64,000 bases of DNA from Halobacillus karajensis (GCF_900108515.1 NZ_FNWW01000001.1:620001-684000); one strand, 5' to 3'; positions 16,296 to 24,205 are shown, counted from the stretch's first letter. The notes: generated by a model not told the origin, from the letters alone. Made by a program: numbers and translations.

Positions 16296-17864
16296 GTGGA
16301 TAAGTGGGAAATGTATATGGAGATTCAACAGTTAATTAAGCAAGGATTTAGTAAATCGAAGGTGGCGGAAAAGTTAGGGGTTTCAAGATCAACGGTATAT
16401 CGCAACCTGCAGAAGTCTCCTTCGGAGATGGCTGAATGGGTAGAAAGTATAAAAACGAGAGAGAAAAAGTTAGATCCTTACAAAGCGTTAATTTTATCCT
16501 GGCTGAGAGAACATCCTGATATGTCGGCAGCACAAGTGCAAGATTGGTTACAGGAAAGGTATGAATCACTGGAGATTGGCGAGAGCACGGTTCGTGCCTA
16601 CGTTAGAGAATTACGTACTGAATATAGAATAGAGAAAGAGACTCTACCACGGAATTATGAAGCTATTCCTGACCAGCCAATGGGAGAACAAATGCAGGTT
16701 GATTTTGGTCATACAAAACAAAGAACACCTGACAATCAAGAGGTGAAGCTGAGCTTTATCGCATTTGTTTTGTCTAACTCGAGATACAAATATAAAAAAT
16801 GGTTAGACCGACCTTTCACTACCCAGGATGTGATAAAAGCACATGAAGATGCATTTCGGTGGTATGACGGAATCCCAAGAGAAATCGTTTATGATCAGGA
16901 TAATTTAATCGTGGTCAGTGAAAATGGCGGGGATCTTATCTTAACGAAAGAGTTTCAACATTATAAGGAAACCAGGCGTTTAAACCTTCGGGTTTGTAGA
17001 AAAGCTGACCCGGAAAGTAAAGGGAAAATTGAAAATGTGGTTGGCTTTATCAAGCATAACTTTGCGAGACATAGAGTGTTTCACAACATTGATTCCTGGA
17101 ATGAGCAGGGTTGGCAGTGGCTAAACCGGACAGGGAACTATAAAATCCATAACACAACAAAAAAAAGACCGGCCGAAGTGTTCTCCTTGGAAAAGCAACA
17201 CTTGAGACCAGTCACAGAAAAATTAACTATCAAAAACAATTATGAAAATAGTATAACAAGAAGCGTCCATAAGGACAATACAATTCGTTATTTGTCGAAT
17301 CGGTATTCTCTTCCACTTGGAACATTCCATAAATATGATACCGTCGGTATCAAGGAAACGGAAGACAAACAACTATTCATCTATATTACCGATACAGGAG
17401 AATTGATTGCAAAACACACTATTCCTGAAGGAAAAGGCCAATTAGTGAAGGATAGAAGCCATTCGCGCGATCGGACAAAAGGCATCAATGCATTTATGGA
17501 TACGGTTGCGAAACGGTTTGAAGAGGTAGATTCCGCATACGACTATCTTAGTATCATCCGGCAAAACTACCCTCGGTATATTAGAAATCAGCTGCAGATT
17601 ATTTTAAAGCAGACAAAGGAGAACAATGGGGCAATCTTATCAGCAGCACTGAAAGAATGTGTGAAAAGAAATCTTTATAGTGCGACAGATTTTAGCGATA
17701 TCGTTTCATACATCAAACGACAACGCCAAGTTGATGGTACAGTAACCGATAACGCCCGGGCTGTATCATCAATAAATAAGATTTCAGGCTGGCTCATGGA
17801 TACGGAAGCCCAAAAGAGAACAGTAAATGCCTATACTGAAATATTAGAGGGTGAGTCTAATTGA
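16296..17864 (+). CDS. istA: IS21-family transposase IstA
   Basis: DDE transposase that cuts and joins the element ends. The N-terminal helix-turn-helix is at IKQGFSKSKVAEKLGVSRST, about residues 14-33. The rve catalytic core begins near MQVDFGH with the first Asp, continues with IVYDQDNL for the second, and KGKIENVVGF carries the Glu. About 522 residues from the GTG start at 16296, which has GGAGGG ten bases upstream; a longer frame back to 16251 is open but has a poorer site. The stop overlaps the istB start, as usual in IS21. Confidence 0.93.
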   Translation: MDKWEMYMEIQQLIKQGFSKSKVAEKLGVSRSTVYRNLQKSPSEMAEWVESIKTREKKLDPYKALILSWLREHPDMSAAQVQDWLQERYESLEIGESTVRAYVRELRTEYRIEKETLPRNYEAIPDQPMGEQMQVDFGHTKQRTPDNQEVKLSFIAFVLSNSRYKYKKWLDRPFTTQDVIKAHEDAFRWYDGIPREIVYDQDNLIVVSENGGDLILTKEFQHYKETRRLNLRVCRKADPESKGKIENVVGFIKHNFARHRVFHNIDSWNEQGWQWLNRTGNYKIHNTTKKRPAEVFSLEKQHLRPVTEKLTIKNNYENSITRSVHKDNTIRYLSNRYSLPLGTFHKYDTVGIKETEDKQLFIYITDTGELIAKHTIPEGKGQLVKDRSHSRDRTKGINAFMDTVAKRFEEVDSAYDYLSIIRQNYPRYIRNQLQIILKQTKENNGAILSAALKECVKRNLYSATDFSDIVSYIKRQRQVDGTVTDNARAVSSINKISGWLMDTEAQKRTVNAYTEILEGESN

Positions 17865-18625
17865 GTCAGCTGAATCAATTACAAGATTTGATGAAAACCC
17901 TCCGCCTGACCGAAACAGCTAACCATCTTCCTACACTCATAAGAGAAGCTGAGCAAAAGGACGCATCCTTTACTCAGTTTCTCCTGGATGTAGCAACCTA
18001 TGAACAAAAGCGCAGAGAAGAAAAGCTATTAGAGAAACGGTTTAAATGGGCGACGTTCCCGTTTTTTAGCACTTTGGAAGAATACGATTTAAAAGAACAG
18101 AAATCATTAAGTTCGAAGAAACTAAATCAGTTAAAGGACTTAACGTGGATGGAGCAGCTATATAACATTATTTTCCTTGGCCCGCCAGGTGTCGGCAAAA
18201 CCCACCTATCGATTGGGCTGGGTATTGAGGCTCTCAACCAGGGATATAAAGTGATTTTTACTACGATGGGTGATCTCATTCATGTATTAAAGACTGAAGA
18301 AATCACGAGAAAATCGAAAACGAGAATGAAGAGAATACGAGAAGCAGATCTAGTTATCATTGACGATTTAATGTTTATGGCAATGGACAAACAGGAAGCC
18401 AATATGTTTTTTCATTTGATCAATGATCTATACAATCAAACTTCGATTATATTAACGTCCAATAAAGGTCCTAAAGAATGGGGTGAATTATTAGGAGATC
18501 AGGCAATTACAACCGCGATTCTAGATCGTATATTGCATCGAGTGGAAATCATTCATTTAAATGAAGACAGTTGGCGAATGAAGCATCGAAAAACCATATT
18601 TGGGCAGCAAAGTGTTTCAAATTAA
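17861..18625 (+). CDS. istB: IS21-family helper ATPase IstB
   Basis: AAA+ ATPase related to DnaC/DnaA that assists IstA in target choice. Walker A is GPPGVGKTHLS near residue 107 and Walker B is LVIIDDLMF near 165, with sensor sequence ILTSNKG near 197. 254 residues, normal. The start is TTG overlapping the istA stop (TTGA), which indicates translational coupling. Confidence 0.94.
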   Translation: MSQLNQLQDLMKTLRLTETANHLPTLIREAEQKDASFTQFLLDVATYEQKRREEKLLEKRFKWATFPFFSTLEEYDLKEQKSLSSKKLNQLKDLTWMEQLYNIIFLGPPGVGKTHLSIGLGIEALNQGYKVIFTTMGDLIHVLKTEEITRKSKTRMKRIREADLVIIDDLMFMAMDKQEANMFFHLINDLYNQTSIILTSNKGPKEWGELLGDQAITTAILDRILHRVEIIHLNEDSWRMKHRKTIFGQQSVSN

Positions 18626-18661
18626 TAAGCAGAAATTGTGTCATTTTACTTGACGGTCACA

Positions 18662-18978
18662 AGGATGGTCCGAAAAGTTGCATGTGGCATGGTTAATGCC
18701 TCCCCTTTGTTTCCAACAACACGTATACCAACTTTCCTCTTTCCAAAAGACTGTTCAACAACGTTCGAATCACTAATAATAAAATAAAGTGATACAGGTA
18801 AAGTTACCAATAAAAAACCTGTTACCTGAGCTACAATTAGTGAACCGGTGAAGAATTTCTGTAAGAATGGAGATAGAAATACACTGAAAATAAAAAGTCC
18901 GACTAAATAAATGAGAATAAGTATGTAATCAATTATGAAAGCTTTGAAGCGAAGTGAAAATGAAGCATTCATTAACAC
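18662..18978 (-). pseudogene. RDD family membrane protein, 5' part (split by IS21-type element)
   Basis: Starts MLMNASFSLRFKAFIIDYIL, where the Arg and the Asp are the RDD motif residues. A second helix and the QSFGKRKVGIRVV motif near residue 75 follow. The frame enters the IS right end after FRTIL and stops in it. Reading across the deleted IS restores FRTILKFLPWELSHFF, the conserved junction of the family. The function of small RDD proteins is often unknown; some act in ion or small-molecule transport. Confidence 0.88.
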
Positions 18979-19027
18979 GCCCTCTTTCGTTTGGGTTTAT
19001 AAGTTTACTAAACTGCTACATTAGAAT

Positions 19028-19160
19028 AATAAGCGATAGCCGCTGTACAGCTATCGCCTCGATAAAGTAAGACCTTTTAAACAATAGCCCCCTATTCATG
19101 AAGACTTGATTTCAAGATATTGATGCAGATATTCAAGTAACGCTACAGTTGCTTGAATAA
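19028..19160. repeat. Composite island repeat
   Basis: First module AATAAGCGATAGCCGCTGTA, CAGCTATCGCCTCGATAAAG holds a perfect GCGATAGC/GCTATCGC palindrome. The second module at 19086-19160 is TAGCCCCCTATTCATGAAGA, CTTGATTTCAAGATATTGAT, GCAGATATTCAAGTAACGC. It ends 13 bases from the stop codon of the first VOC gene. Confidence 0.78.
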
Positions 19161-19172
19161 GTTTCTTTCCAT

Positions 19173-19532
19173 TTATTTACCTACAAGCACAAAAACATTT
19201 TCATCTGGAGCTTTCATTACCGCAACATGCCCACCTAAAGAGTTTGGAAAGGGAGTGCGAATCCACTCAACCTCAGTATTATTCTTTAATCTTTCATAAG
19301 ATGCTAGAACGTCATCAACGACGACTTCTGTTTCGGCAAAGTTCAAATTAGGGTTGTTCTTCAAAACTAAATCTGAATTACCATCTGGAAATCGCATTCC
19401 CACAAGCTTCCATTGTCTTTCTTCGTCTTGATAAGTATCCCACGTTTTAGTTAGGCCGAGTGATTGATAGAAAACTATTGACTTCTCAATATCTTCTGTA
19501 TAAATCGCAAGACATTCTATCCTTTTCCACAT
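19173..19532 (-). CDS. VOC family protein (glyoxalase/bleomycin-resistance fold), copy 1
   Basis: 119 residues with one VOC module set: IECLAIYTEDIEKSIVFYQS at the N terminus, FPDGNSDLVLK in the middle, WIRTPFPNSLGGHVAVMKAP near 92, and a short end NVFVLVGK. Possible metal ligands are few, so enzymatic activity is uncertain; small VOC proteins often bind drugs or act as dioxygenases. ATG at 19532 has GGAGG 8 bases upstream. It is 54 bases after the GyrI-like gene, and the pair occurs again at 22.7-23.6 kb at roughly 84 percent identity for this protein (hand alignment). Confidence 0.85.
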   Translation of the reverse strand: MWKRIECLAIYTEDIEKSIVFYQSLGLTKTWDTYQDEERQWKLVGMRFPDGNSDLVLKNNPNLNFAETEVVVDDVLASYERLKNNTEVEWIRTPFPNSLGGHVAVMKAPDENVFVLVGK

Positions 19533-19586
19533 ATCATATTCCTCCATTTCCAATAATCAACAATTGTATTTAAACTGAAGCCAAAG

Positions 19587-20048
19587 TTATTCAACGGGTA
19601 TCCAAATTTCCATCTCATATTCATTTGTATCTTCTTTACCGAATTTATCAGTATATACTATTTCTATTTCAGGCAAGCCTTTTTTAATCCTATAACCTTC
19701 CTGGTCAAACATCCTCCATATCTCTTCATATGTGTATGGAATTTTTTGTGAAGGTCCAATATGTTTAAACACCACATATTTTTGTTTCGGAAAAGTATGT
19801 AAAGTCATTCCTTTTTCAACTTTATGATAATCTACAAAGTCCATCTCCATTCCACAGGTGTAAAAGTAATGGTTACTTCTCGGTGGCAAACAAACACCTA
19901 CAATTTTTTCTTTGTCACTTTTAGAAATGAATGTTTGTGCTTTTGTCCATAATTTTGGAATTGGATAAACTATATCATCGTCCCATTTTCCTGACGCACT
20001 ATATCCAACTAATACAAATGAATTTTTTATCAATTCCTGGAACTCCAT
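19587..20048 (-). CDS. GyrI-like small-molecule-binding protein, copy 1
   Basis: 153 residues matching the GyrI-like / AraC effector-binding domain: FVLVGYSASGKWDDD, YPIPKLWTKAQTF, then YTCGMEMDFV, the KYVVFKHIGP strand, IPYTYEEIWRMFDQEGY and the C-terminal NEYEMEIWIPVE. The last motif, with its Glu and EIWIPV strand, is typical. It has no DNA-binding domain, so it is a free-standing ligand binder. ATG at 20048 with AAAGGTGGGG upstream. Probably one transcription unit with the VOC gene. Confidence 0.85.
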   Translation of the reverse strand: MEFQELIKNSFVLVGYSASGKWDDDIVYPIPKLWTKAQTFISKSDKEKIVGVCLPPRSNHYFYTCGMEMDFVDYHKVEKGMTLHTFPKQKYVVFKHIGPSQKIPYTYEEIWRMFDQEGYRIKKGLPEIEIVYTDKFGKEDTNEYEMEIWIPVE

Positions 20049-20200
20049 TAATGCCCCACCTTTTTTTATGGTTTTATAATTTAATGCATAGTAAATATAC
20101 TGGAAAATAATATGTATTTCTTGTCTTTTTGTGCTCACTTCAGACAATGTTATTTCTAGTTTCCTGGTTCAGTTAACCAGCCGAGAAAGCAACCCTTTAT

Positions 20201-20479
20201 TTAAACATTAATCAACGATTCTGAGGATATGTGTTGAGGGAGCTCTCTTTCACTATGTATTTTCATCCTCCCAGCAACGTAATAAGCATTTGTGGGGGAT
20301 CTAAAGTATTCTCTTGCGCCATGGTAAGTCGTGTACCATAGCTTATTTATAATTTGAAACTCCCCTATTAATTCGTCAAATACTATTGGGTGGAATAGAA
20401 ACTCAAAAATAGAATCGTGAACCTTAATTATTCCATGTACACTTTTATCATCAAGCCAAATGGTATGTATATTCTCCAT
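20201..20479 (-). CDS. Hypothetical protein (92 aa)
   Basis: ATG with AGAGGG about 7 bases upstream. Soluble, mixed composition: MENIHTIWLDDKSVHGIIKV, then FEFLFHPIVFDEL, WYTTYHGAREYF and a His/Glu-rich end. No domain recognised. It lies on the minus strand between the GyrI-like gene and the repeat at 20650-20720 and is a single-gene unit of the array. Confidence 0.55.
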   Translation of the reverse strand: MENIHTIWLDDKSVHGIIKVHDSIFEFLFHPIVFDELIGEFQIINKLWYTTYHGAREYFRSPTNAYYVAGRMKIHSERELPQHISSESLINV

Positions 20480-20649
20480 TTATAATCCCTCTTTCCCACT
20501 ATGCATTACTAAAGGCTTATACCAATTTAACACACCAAAAGATGGAAATAAATGAATTTTCTTTCTCTTCTAAAATCGATGACAGTATAGAATGTTGGGA
20601 ACCTACTAAATTTATATTTCATCCATAAAAAAGGGACTCATCCTATTAA

Positions 20650-20720
20650 GGATAAGCCCCCTTTAACGGAACAAAGGACGTTATCGAATATTCTTGGATT
20701 GCGCCCGTTTAGATTAAGTC
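20650..20720. repeat. Island repeat, diverged copy
   Basis: GATAAGCCCCCTTTAACGGA, then ACGTTATCGAATATTCTTGG, ATTGCGCCCGTTTAGATTAA. It keeps both C-rich ends and the overall length but has lost the GACTCG core. Confidence 0.55.
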
Positions 20721-20825
20721 CATATCCAATAGTTGTAAAAAAAGGTCTTTACTTTCCACTTAAGGATTTGGTATGATTATCTAACATTAATGACCATATT
20801 CATATAAATGCTATGAAGAGAAGAG

Positions 20826-20831
20826 TATAAT
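20826..20831 (+). promoter_or_regulatory. -10 box of the T-box transcript
   Basis: A perfect TATAAT about 15 bases before the first conserved T-box block (AGAGAG at 20846). The -35 region is weak. Confidence 0.5.
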
Positions 20832-20837
20832 CGGCAA

Positions 20838-21087
20838 TTCTTTAAAGAGAGCTCCAGTTGGTGAAAAGGAGTAAGAATTAATGGTTGGAAGCAAGCCTCA
20901 GAGCAGCACATTGGATCCATGTAGGTGATAGTGTGACAGGAGCTCCTGTTATAGAGCTAGGGTATATGTATGGTCTTCATACCGTACCTAATGAGGGTAA
21001 TATGGTGACATATTACCAAACTGGGGTGGCACCACGGCGCGCAATAACTCGTCCTCAAGACAAAGGTCTTGGGGGTGAGTTTTTTTA
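20838..21087 (+). promoter_or_regulatory. T-box riboswitch upstream of the MFS gene
   Basis: The plus strand has the T-box order: AGAGAGCTCC...GTTGGTG at 20846-20861 (start of Stem I); its closing arm GGAGCTC near 20940; a Stem III-like hairpin GTAATATG/CATATTAC; the T-box TGGGGTGGCACCACGGC at 21022-21038 (antiterminator bulge that pairs with the uncharged tRNA end); and a terminator ACTCGTCCTCAAGAC / GTCTTGGGGGTGAGT with seven T at 21046-21087. I could not assign the specifier codon with confidence. Confidence 0.88.
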
Positions 21088-21125
21088 TTGTCCAAGTTTA
21101 GATTCACAAAGGAGTGGAAATAAAA

Positions 21126-22379
21126 ATGCGTATAAAAAAGTTCATTAGGTCTTGGAAATATCCTTCCATTTTATTGTCCAGTATTGGTTTTTCGAGTATA
21201 GGGGAATGGGTGTATTTTATAGCATTAAATTTAATCGTTTTTGATATGATGGGCGTAATTGCTGTCTCGGGTCTATATATACTTCGAGCTTCGTCCACAT
21301 TGTTTACTAACTTTTGGTCAGGTAGTCTAATTGACCGATTAAATAAAAAGCATCTTATGGTGTGGCTTACTATATTTCAAGCAGTATTTATCGCCTTACT
21401 GCCTTCACTATCATCACTTTGGGCAATATACGGTATTGTGTTCTTAATAAGTATAGCTAGTTCCATGTATGAGCCTACGTCAATGACTTATATCACGAAG
21501 CTTATTCCCCGTCATCAAAGAAAACGATTTAATTCTTTTCGAAGCTTAATTGATTCTGGAGCATTTGTTATCGGGCCAGCTATTGCAGGAATGATGTTTA
21601 TGATTGGCACCCCCAATTTTGCGATATACATTAATGCAATAGCTTTATTTGTATCATCACTAATTACCTTATTCATGCCCAATATTGAAAAAGATGATGT
21701 TATTGAAACGAAAGATGAAAAATTAAGCTTGAAGGTATTGAAAGTTGATTGGCAATTGGTTGTTGATTTTAGTCGTAAACACGTATACATTATGGTCATT
21801 TACTTATTATTCAGTGCGGTGATGGTTTTAGCAACTGCTATAGATTCACTTGAAGTAGCATTTTCTACAGAAGTGCTTTCTTTATCAGAGAGTGATTATG
21901 GATTCCTGGTAAGCATTGCTGGTGTTGGAATAGTTATAGGCGCATTAGTAAACATAATAATCGTTAAAAAAGTAGCTACCTCATGGCTGATTGGTCTTGG
22001 ATCCTTAATGGTTTCAAGCGGTTATATAATCTATGCTTTTTCGGGTAATTTTTTGATAGCAGCAATTGGTTTTTTCATTCTATCATTTTCAATGGCTTTT
22101 ATTAACACAGGATTTGACACATTTTATCAAAACAATGTTCCTGTCGAGGTAATGGGGCGGGTTGGTAGTGTTTATGGTTTCATCGAAGCTTTTTTCATTA
22201 TTATTGGGACTATAATTTTTGGAATTATGGCCGAAGTGATATCTATTCATTTCGTGGTTGTATTAGGAAGCACAATTATGTTTGCAGTAACGATTATATT
22301 ATTTATCTTTAATACACAACCTTCGAAAACAGAGTATTATTCTGAGGAACATCAATTACAAACTTCTGAAACTAATTAA
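21126..22379 (+). CDS. MFS transporter, T-box regulated
   Basis: About 417 residues with 12 hydrophobic segments in two halves. The MFS loop 2-3 motif appears as GSLIDRLNKKHLM near residue 63. The overall pattern (SSIGFSSIGEWVYFIALNLI start, EVMGRVGSVYGFIEAFF late) is that of the DHA3 / MefA-type drug and macrolide efflux group. ATG at 21126 with AAAGGAG upstream. T-box control by an uncharged tRNA would be unusual for a drug pump and suggests export or import of an amino acid or peptide-related compound. Plus strand, against the direction of the array. Confidence 0.85.
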   Translation: MRIKKFIRSWKYPSILLSSIGFSSIGEWVYFIALNLIVFDMMGVIAVSGLYILRASSTLFTNFWSGSLIDRLNKKHLMVWLTIFQAVFIALLPSLSSLWAIYGIVFLISIASSMYEPTSMTYITKLIPRHQRKRFNSFRSLIDSGAFVIGPAIAGMMFMIGTPNFAIYINAIALFVSSLITLFMPNIEKDDVIETKDEKLSLKVLKVDWQLVVDFSRKHVYIMVIYLLFSAVMVLATAIDSLEVAFSTEVLSLSESDYGFLVSIAGVGIVIGALVNIIIVKKVATSWLIGLGSLMVSSGYIIYAFSGNFLIAAIGFFILSFSMAFINTGFDTFYQNNVPVEVMGRVGSVYGFIEAFFIIIGTIIFGIMAEVISIHFVVVLGSTIMFAVTIILFIFNTQPSKTEYYSEEHQLQTSETN

Positions 22380-22424
22380 AAATAGTAGCATTAGGAAATG
22401 AATTTAATGTAAGGATGGTCACGA

Positions 22425-22473
22425 TAAAATCCCAATTTCTCAGTGTCAAAATGGGAAGTTGGGTTTTATTTTT
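22425..22473 (+). terminator. Terminator of the MFS gene
   Basis: AAAATCCCAATTTCTC and GGGAAGTTGGGTTTT pair imperfectly around a loop and are followed by a T-rich tail. Confidence 0.65.
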
Positions 22474-22581
22474 TCAACAAGCCATGCCATTTAACTTAAA
22501 ATCAACCCTCTGTTATTTACACAAGCAGTTATTCAGTTAAATGGACCTTTACATTAAGAAAGGACTTAACTTGCTACAGAA

Positions 22582-22658
22582 AAGCCCCCGTTTCGTGAAG
22601 ACTCGAATCCGAAATACTCTCGAGTTGATCTTCAACTAAAGTATCCGTTACTTTAATA
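22582..22658. repeat. Island repeat, full-length copy
   Basis: AAGCCCCCGTTTCGTGAAGA, CTCGAATCCGAAATACTCTC, GAGTTGATCTTCAACTAAAG, TATCCGTTACTTTAA. It ends 14 bases from the stop codon of the second VOC gene, the same spacing as at copy 1. Confidence 0.8.
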
Positions 22659-22671
22659 AATTTCTTTCCTA

Positions 22672-23031
22672 TCATTTACCTATTAGAACAAAGACATTTC
22701 CATCTGGAGCTTTCATTACCGCAACGTGCCCACCTAAAGAGTTAGGGAATGGAGTGCGAATCCACTGAACTTCAGAATTATCCTTTATTATTTCATAAGA
22801 CGCTATAACATCTTCAACGACAATTTCGGTTTCAGCAAAATTTAAATCAGGGTTATTCTTTAATACTAACTCTGAATCACCATCAGGAAACCTCATTCCA
22901 ACAAGGGACCATTGCTTTTCTTCGTCTTGATGAGTTTCCCATGCCTTGGTTAGACCTAGCGATTGATAGAAATTTATTGACTTTTCAATATCCTCTGTAT
23001 AAATCGCAAGACATTCTATCCTTTTCCACAT
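22672..23031 (-). CDS. VOC family protein, copy 2
   Basis: 119 residues, colinear with the copy at 19173-19532 with about 20 substitutions and no gaps; most are conservative (V/I, D/E, R/K). Same motifs: IECLAIYTEDIEKSINFYQS, WIRTPFPNSLGGHVAVMKAP. The start ATG has GGGGG upstream. The conserved 3' end followed by the island repeat at equal spacing shows that gene and repeat were duplicated together. Confidence 0.85.
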   Translation of the reverse strand: MWKRIECLAIYTEDIEKSINFYQSLGLTKAWETHQDEEKQWSLVGMRFPDGDSELVLKNNPDLNFAETEIVVEDVIASYEIIKDNSEVQWIRTPFPNSLGGHVAVMKAPDGNVFVLIGK

Positions 23032-23097
23032 AACATATTCCCCCATTTCAATTTATAATCATTATTCCCTATTGATCCCTTGCAACTTAAGCCTAAG

Positions 23098-23559
23098 TTA
23101 TTCAACGGGTATCCAAATTTCCATCTCATATTCGTTCGTCTCTTCTTTACCGAACATTTCAGTTTTTACTATTTCTATTTCAGGCATTCCTTCTTTTATC
23201 GTATAACCTTCCTTGTCAAATACCCTCCATATCTCTTCATAAGTGTATGGTATCTTTTTAGAAGGGGCGATATGGTTAAACACAACATATTTTTGTTTCG
23301 GGAAAGTATGTATAGTCATTCCTTTTTCAATTTTATGAAAGTCTACAAAACCCATTTCAATTCCACAGGTATAAAAGTAATGATTACTTCTTGGAGGTAG
23401 GCAAACTCCTAAAATTTCACCTTCATTACTTTTAGTAATGAATTTTTGTGCTTTTGTCCATAATTTCGGAATTGGATAAACTATCTCACCGTCCCATTTT
23501 CCTGCCGCACTATATCCAACTAGTACAAATGATTCTCTTATCAATTCTTGAAACTTCAT
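23098..23559 (-). CDS. GyrI-like small-molecule-binding protein, copy 2
   Basis: 153 residues, gap-free match to the copy at 19587-20048 (roughly 80 percent identical by hand count). Motifs: FVLVGYSAAGKWDGE, PRSNHYFYTCGIEMGFVDFH, KKIPYTYEEIWRVFDKEGY and the terminal NEYEMEIWIPVE. ATG with a GGTGGGGGT site upstream. It forms the second GyrI-VOC unit. Conservative substitution suggests both copies have been under selection. Confidence 0.85.
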   Translation of the reverse strand: MKFQELIRESFVLVGYSAAGKWDGEIVYPIPKLWTKAQKFITKSNEGEILGVCLPPRSNHYFYTCGIEMGFVDFHKIEKGMTIHTFPKQKYVVFNHIAPSKKIPYTYEEIWRVFDKEGYTIKEGMPEIEIVKTEMFGKEETNEYEMEIWIPVE

Positions 23560-23699
23560 TAATAACCCCCACCTTTATTTAAAAAATCCTTCAATGTACA
23601 TAGTAATTATAGTGGAAAATCATATATAGTACCTCTCTTTTTATGCTATTTTCAGACAGTAATAACTTGTTTAATTTAATCACCCGTAAAGATAATGTA

Positions 23700-23881
23700 G
23701 TACCTTGCTTATTTAACTAACCTGCTCCGTCAGTATAATTAACTCAATTTGCTATGCTTATGTAATAAAGCTTCCTAACAAACATACGAAATCGATTCAA
23801 TTTAGTTTCATACAGTCTATTATCTCGAAACTGAGTCTTCCACAAACCTGCCCGTTTCTTTAAGACTCAGTTTCGAGATAA
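23700..23881. repeat. Rearranged island repeats with a perfect inverted pair
   Basis: A module at 23717-23770 (AACTAACCTGCTCCGTCAG...GCTTATGTAATAAAGC) matches 13597-13650. Then TATCTCGAAACTGAGTCTT at 23821-23839 is the exact reverse complement of 23862-23880, giving 19-bp arms around 22 bases that hold CCTGCCCGTTT. Two core copies have been joined head to head, or the hairpin is functional. Confidence 0.7.
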
Positions 23882-24039
23882 CAACCCTTGGTCACACAGC
23901 ATTAACGAGGCCCATTTAAAGTAGAAAAAATAGCCTCACCAGGTGCGTATACATCTACTTTCTTCTTTTTAAAATCTTTGTTTGAAATGGAAGTCCTGGC
24001 CGGCTAGTATATTGCACCTGAAAAGAAGAATACTTCCCC

Positions 24040-24205
24040 ATTTAAAGAAGATTGGGTGGAAAAGCATAGGTAGTAGCAAGTTTATCGGGTTTACAATAAC
24101 AATGTTAATTGGAGTTTTTATGTTAAGTGGTTGTGGATCTAAAGACAAAATGGTTTTTTTGAAGATATTAAAACCACAGATCCGATTATATTTGCTGACG
24201 GTAAC
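24040..24205 (+). pseudogene. Lipoprotein gene remnant
   Basis: The plus frame reads SSKFIGFTITMLIGVFMLSG then CGSKDKMVF, a signal peptide with the lipobox LSGC. A seven-T run breaks the frame; with eight T it continues FEDIKTTDPIIFADGNCWRV. It then runs straight into integrase-like sequence at 24203, so its 3' end has been replaced. Confidence 0.5.

Larger units (their letters stand above)
16156..18661 (+). mobile_element. IS21-family insertion sequence
   Basis: 2506 bp bounded by imperfect terminal inverted repeats that start TGTGAC (left TGTGACTGCTAAACTAAAGT; right, reversed, TGTGACCGTCAAGTAAAATG), continuing through similar ..GACAGTTTCCGCT / ..GACACAATTTCTGCT blocks. AGGAT is duplicated directly outside both ends (16151-16155 and 18662-18666), a 5-bp target duplication within the 4-8 bp usual for IS21. 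It carries intact istA and istB and looks recent. Confidence 0.93.

Noticed and set aside
20885-21148. 87-codon plus-strand frame before the MFS gene
   Set aside because: It lies within the T-box leader, crosses the antiterminator and terminator, and has no independent start site.
4396-23881. A true class-type integron with attC sites
   Set aside because: The repeats lack paired RYYYAAC/GTTRRRY core sites and the usual imperfect palindrome, and no IntI gene is visible. Only the layout is integron-like.
4396-23881. A CRISPR array
   Set aside because: Repeats are long, degenerate and separated by whole genes, with no uniform spacers and no cas genes.
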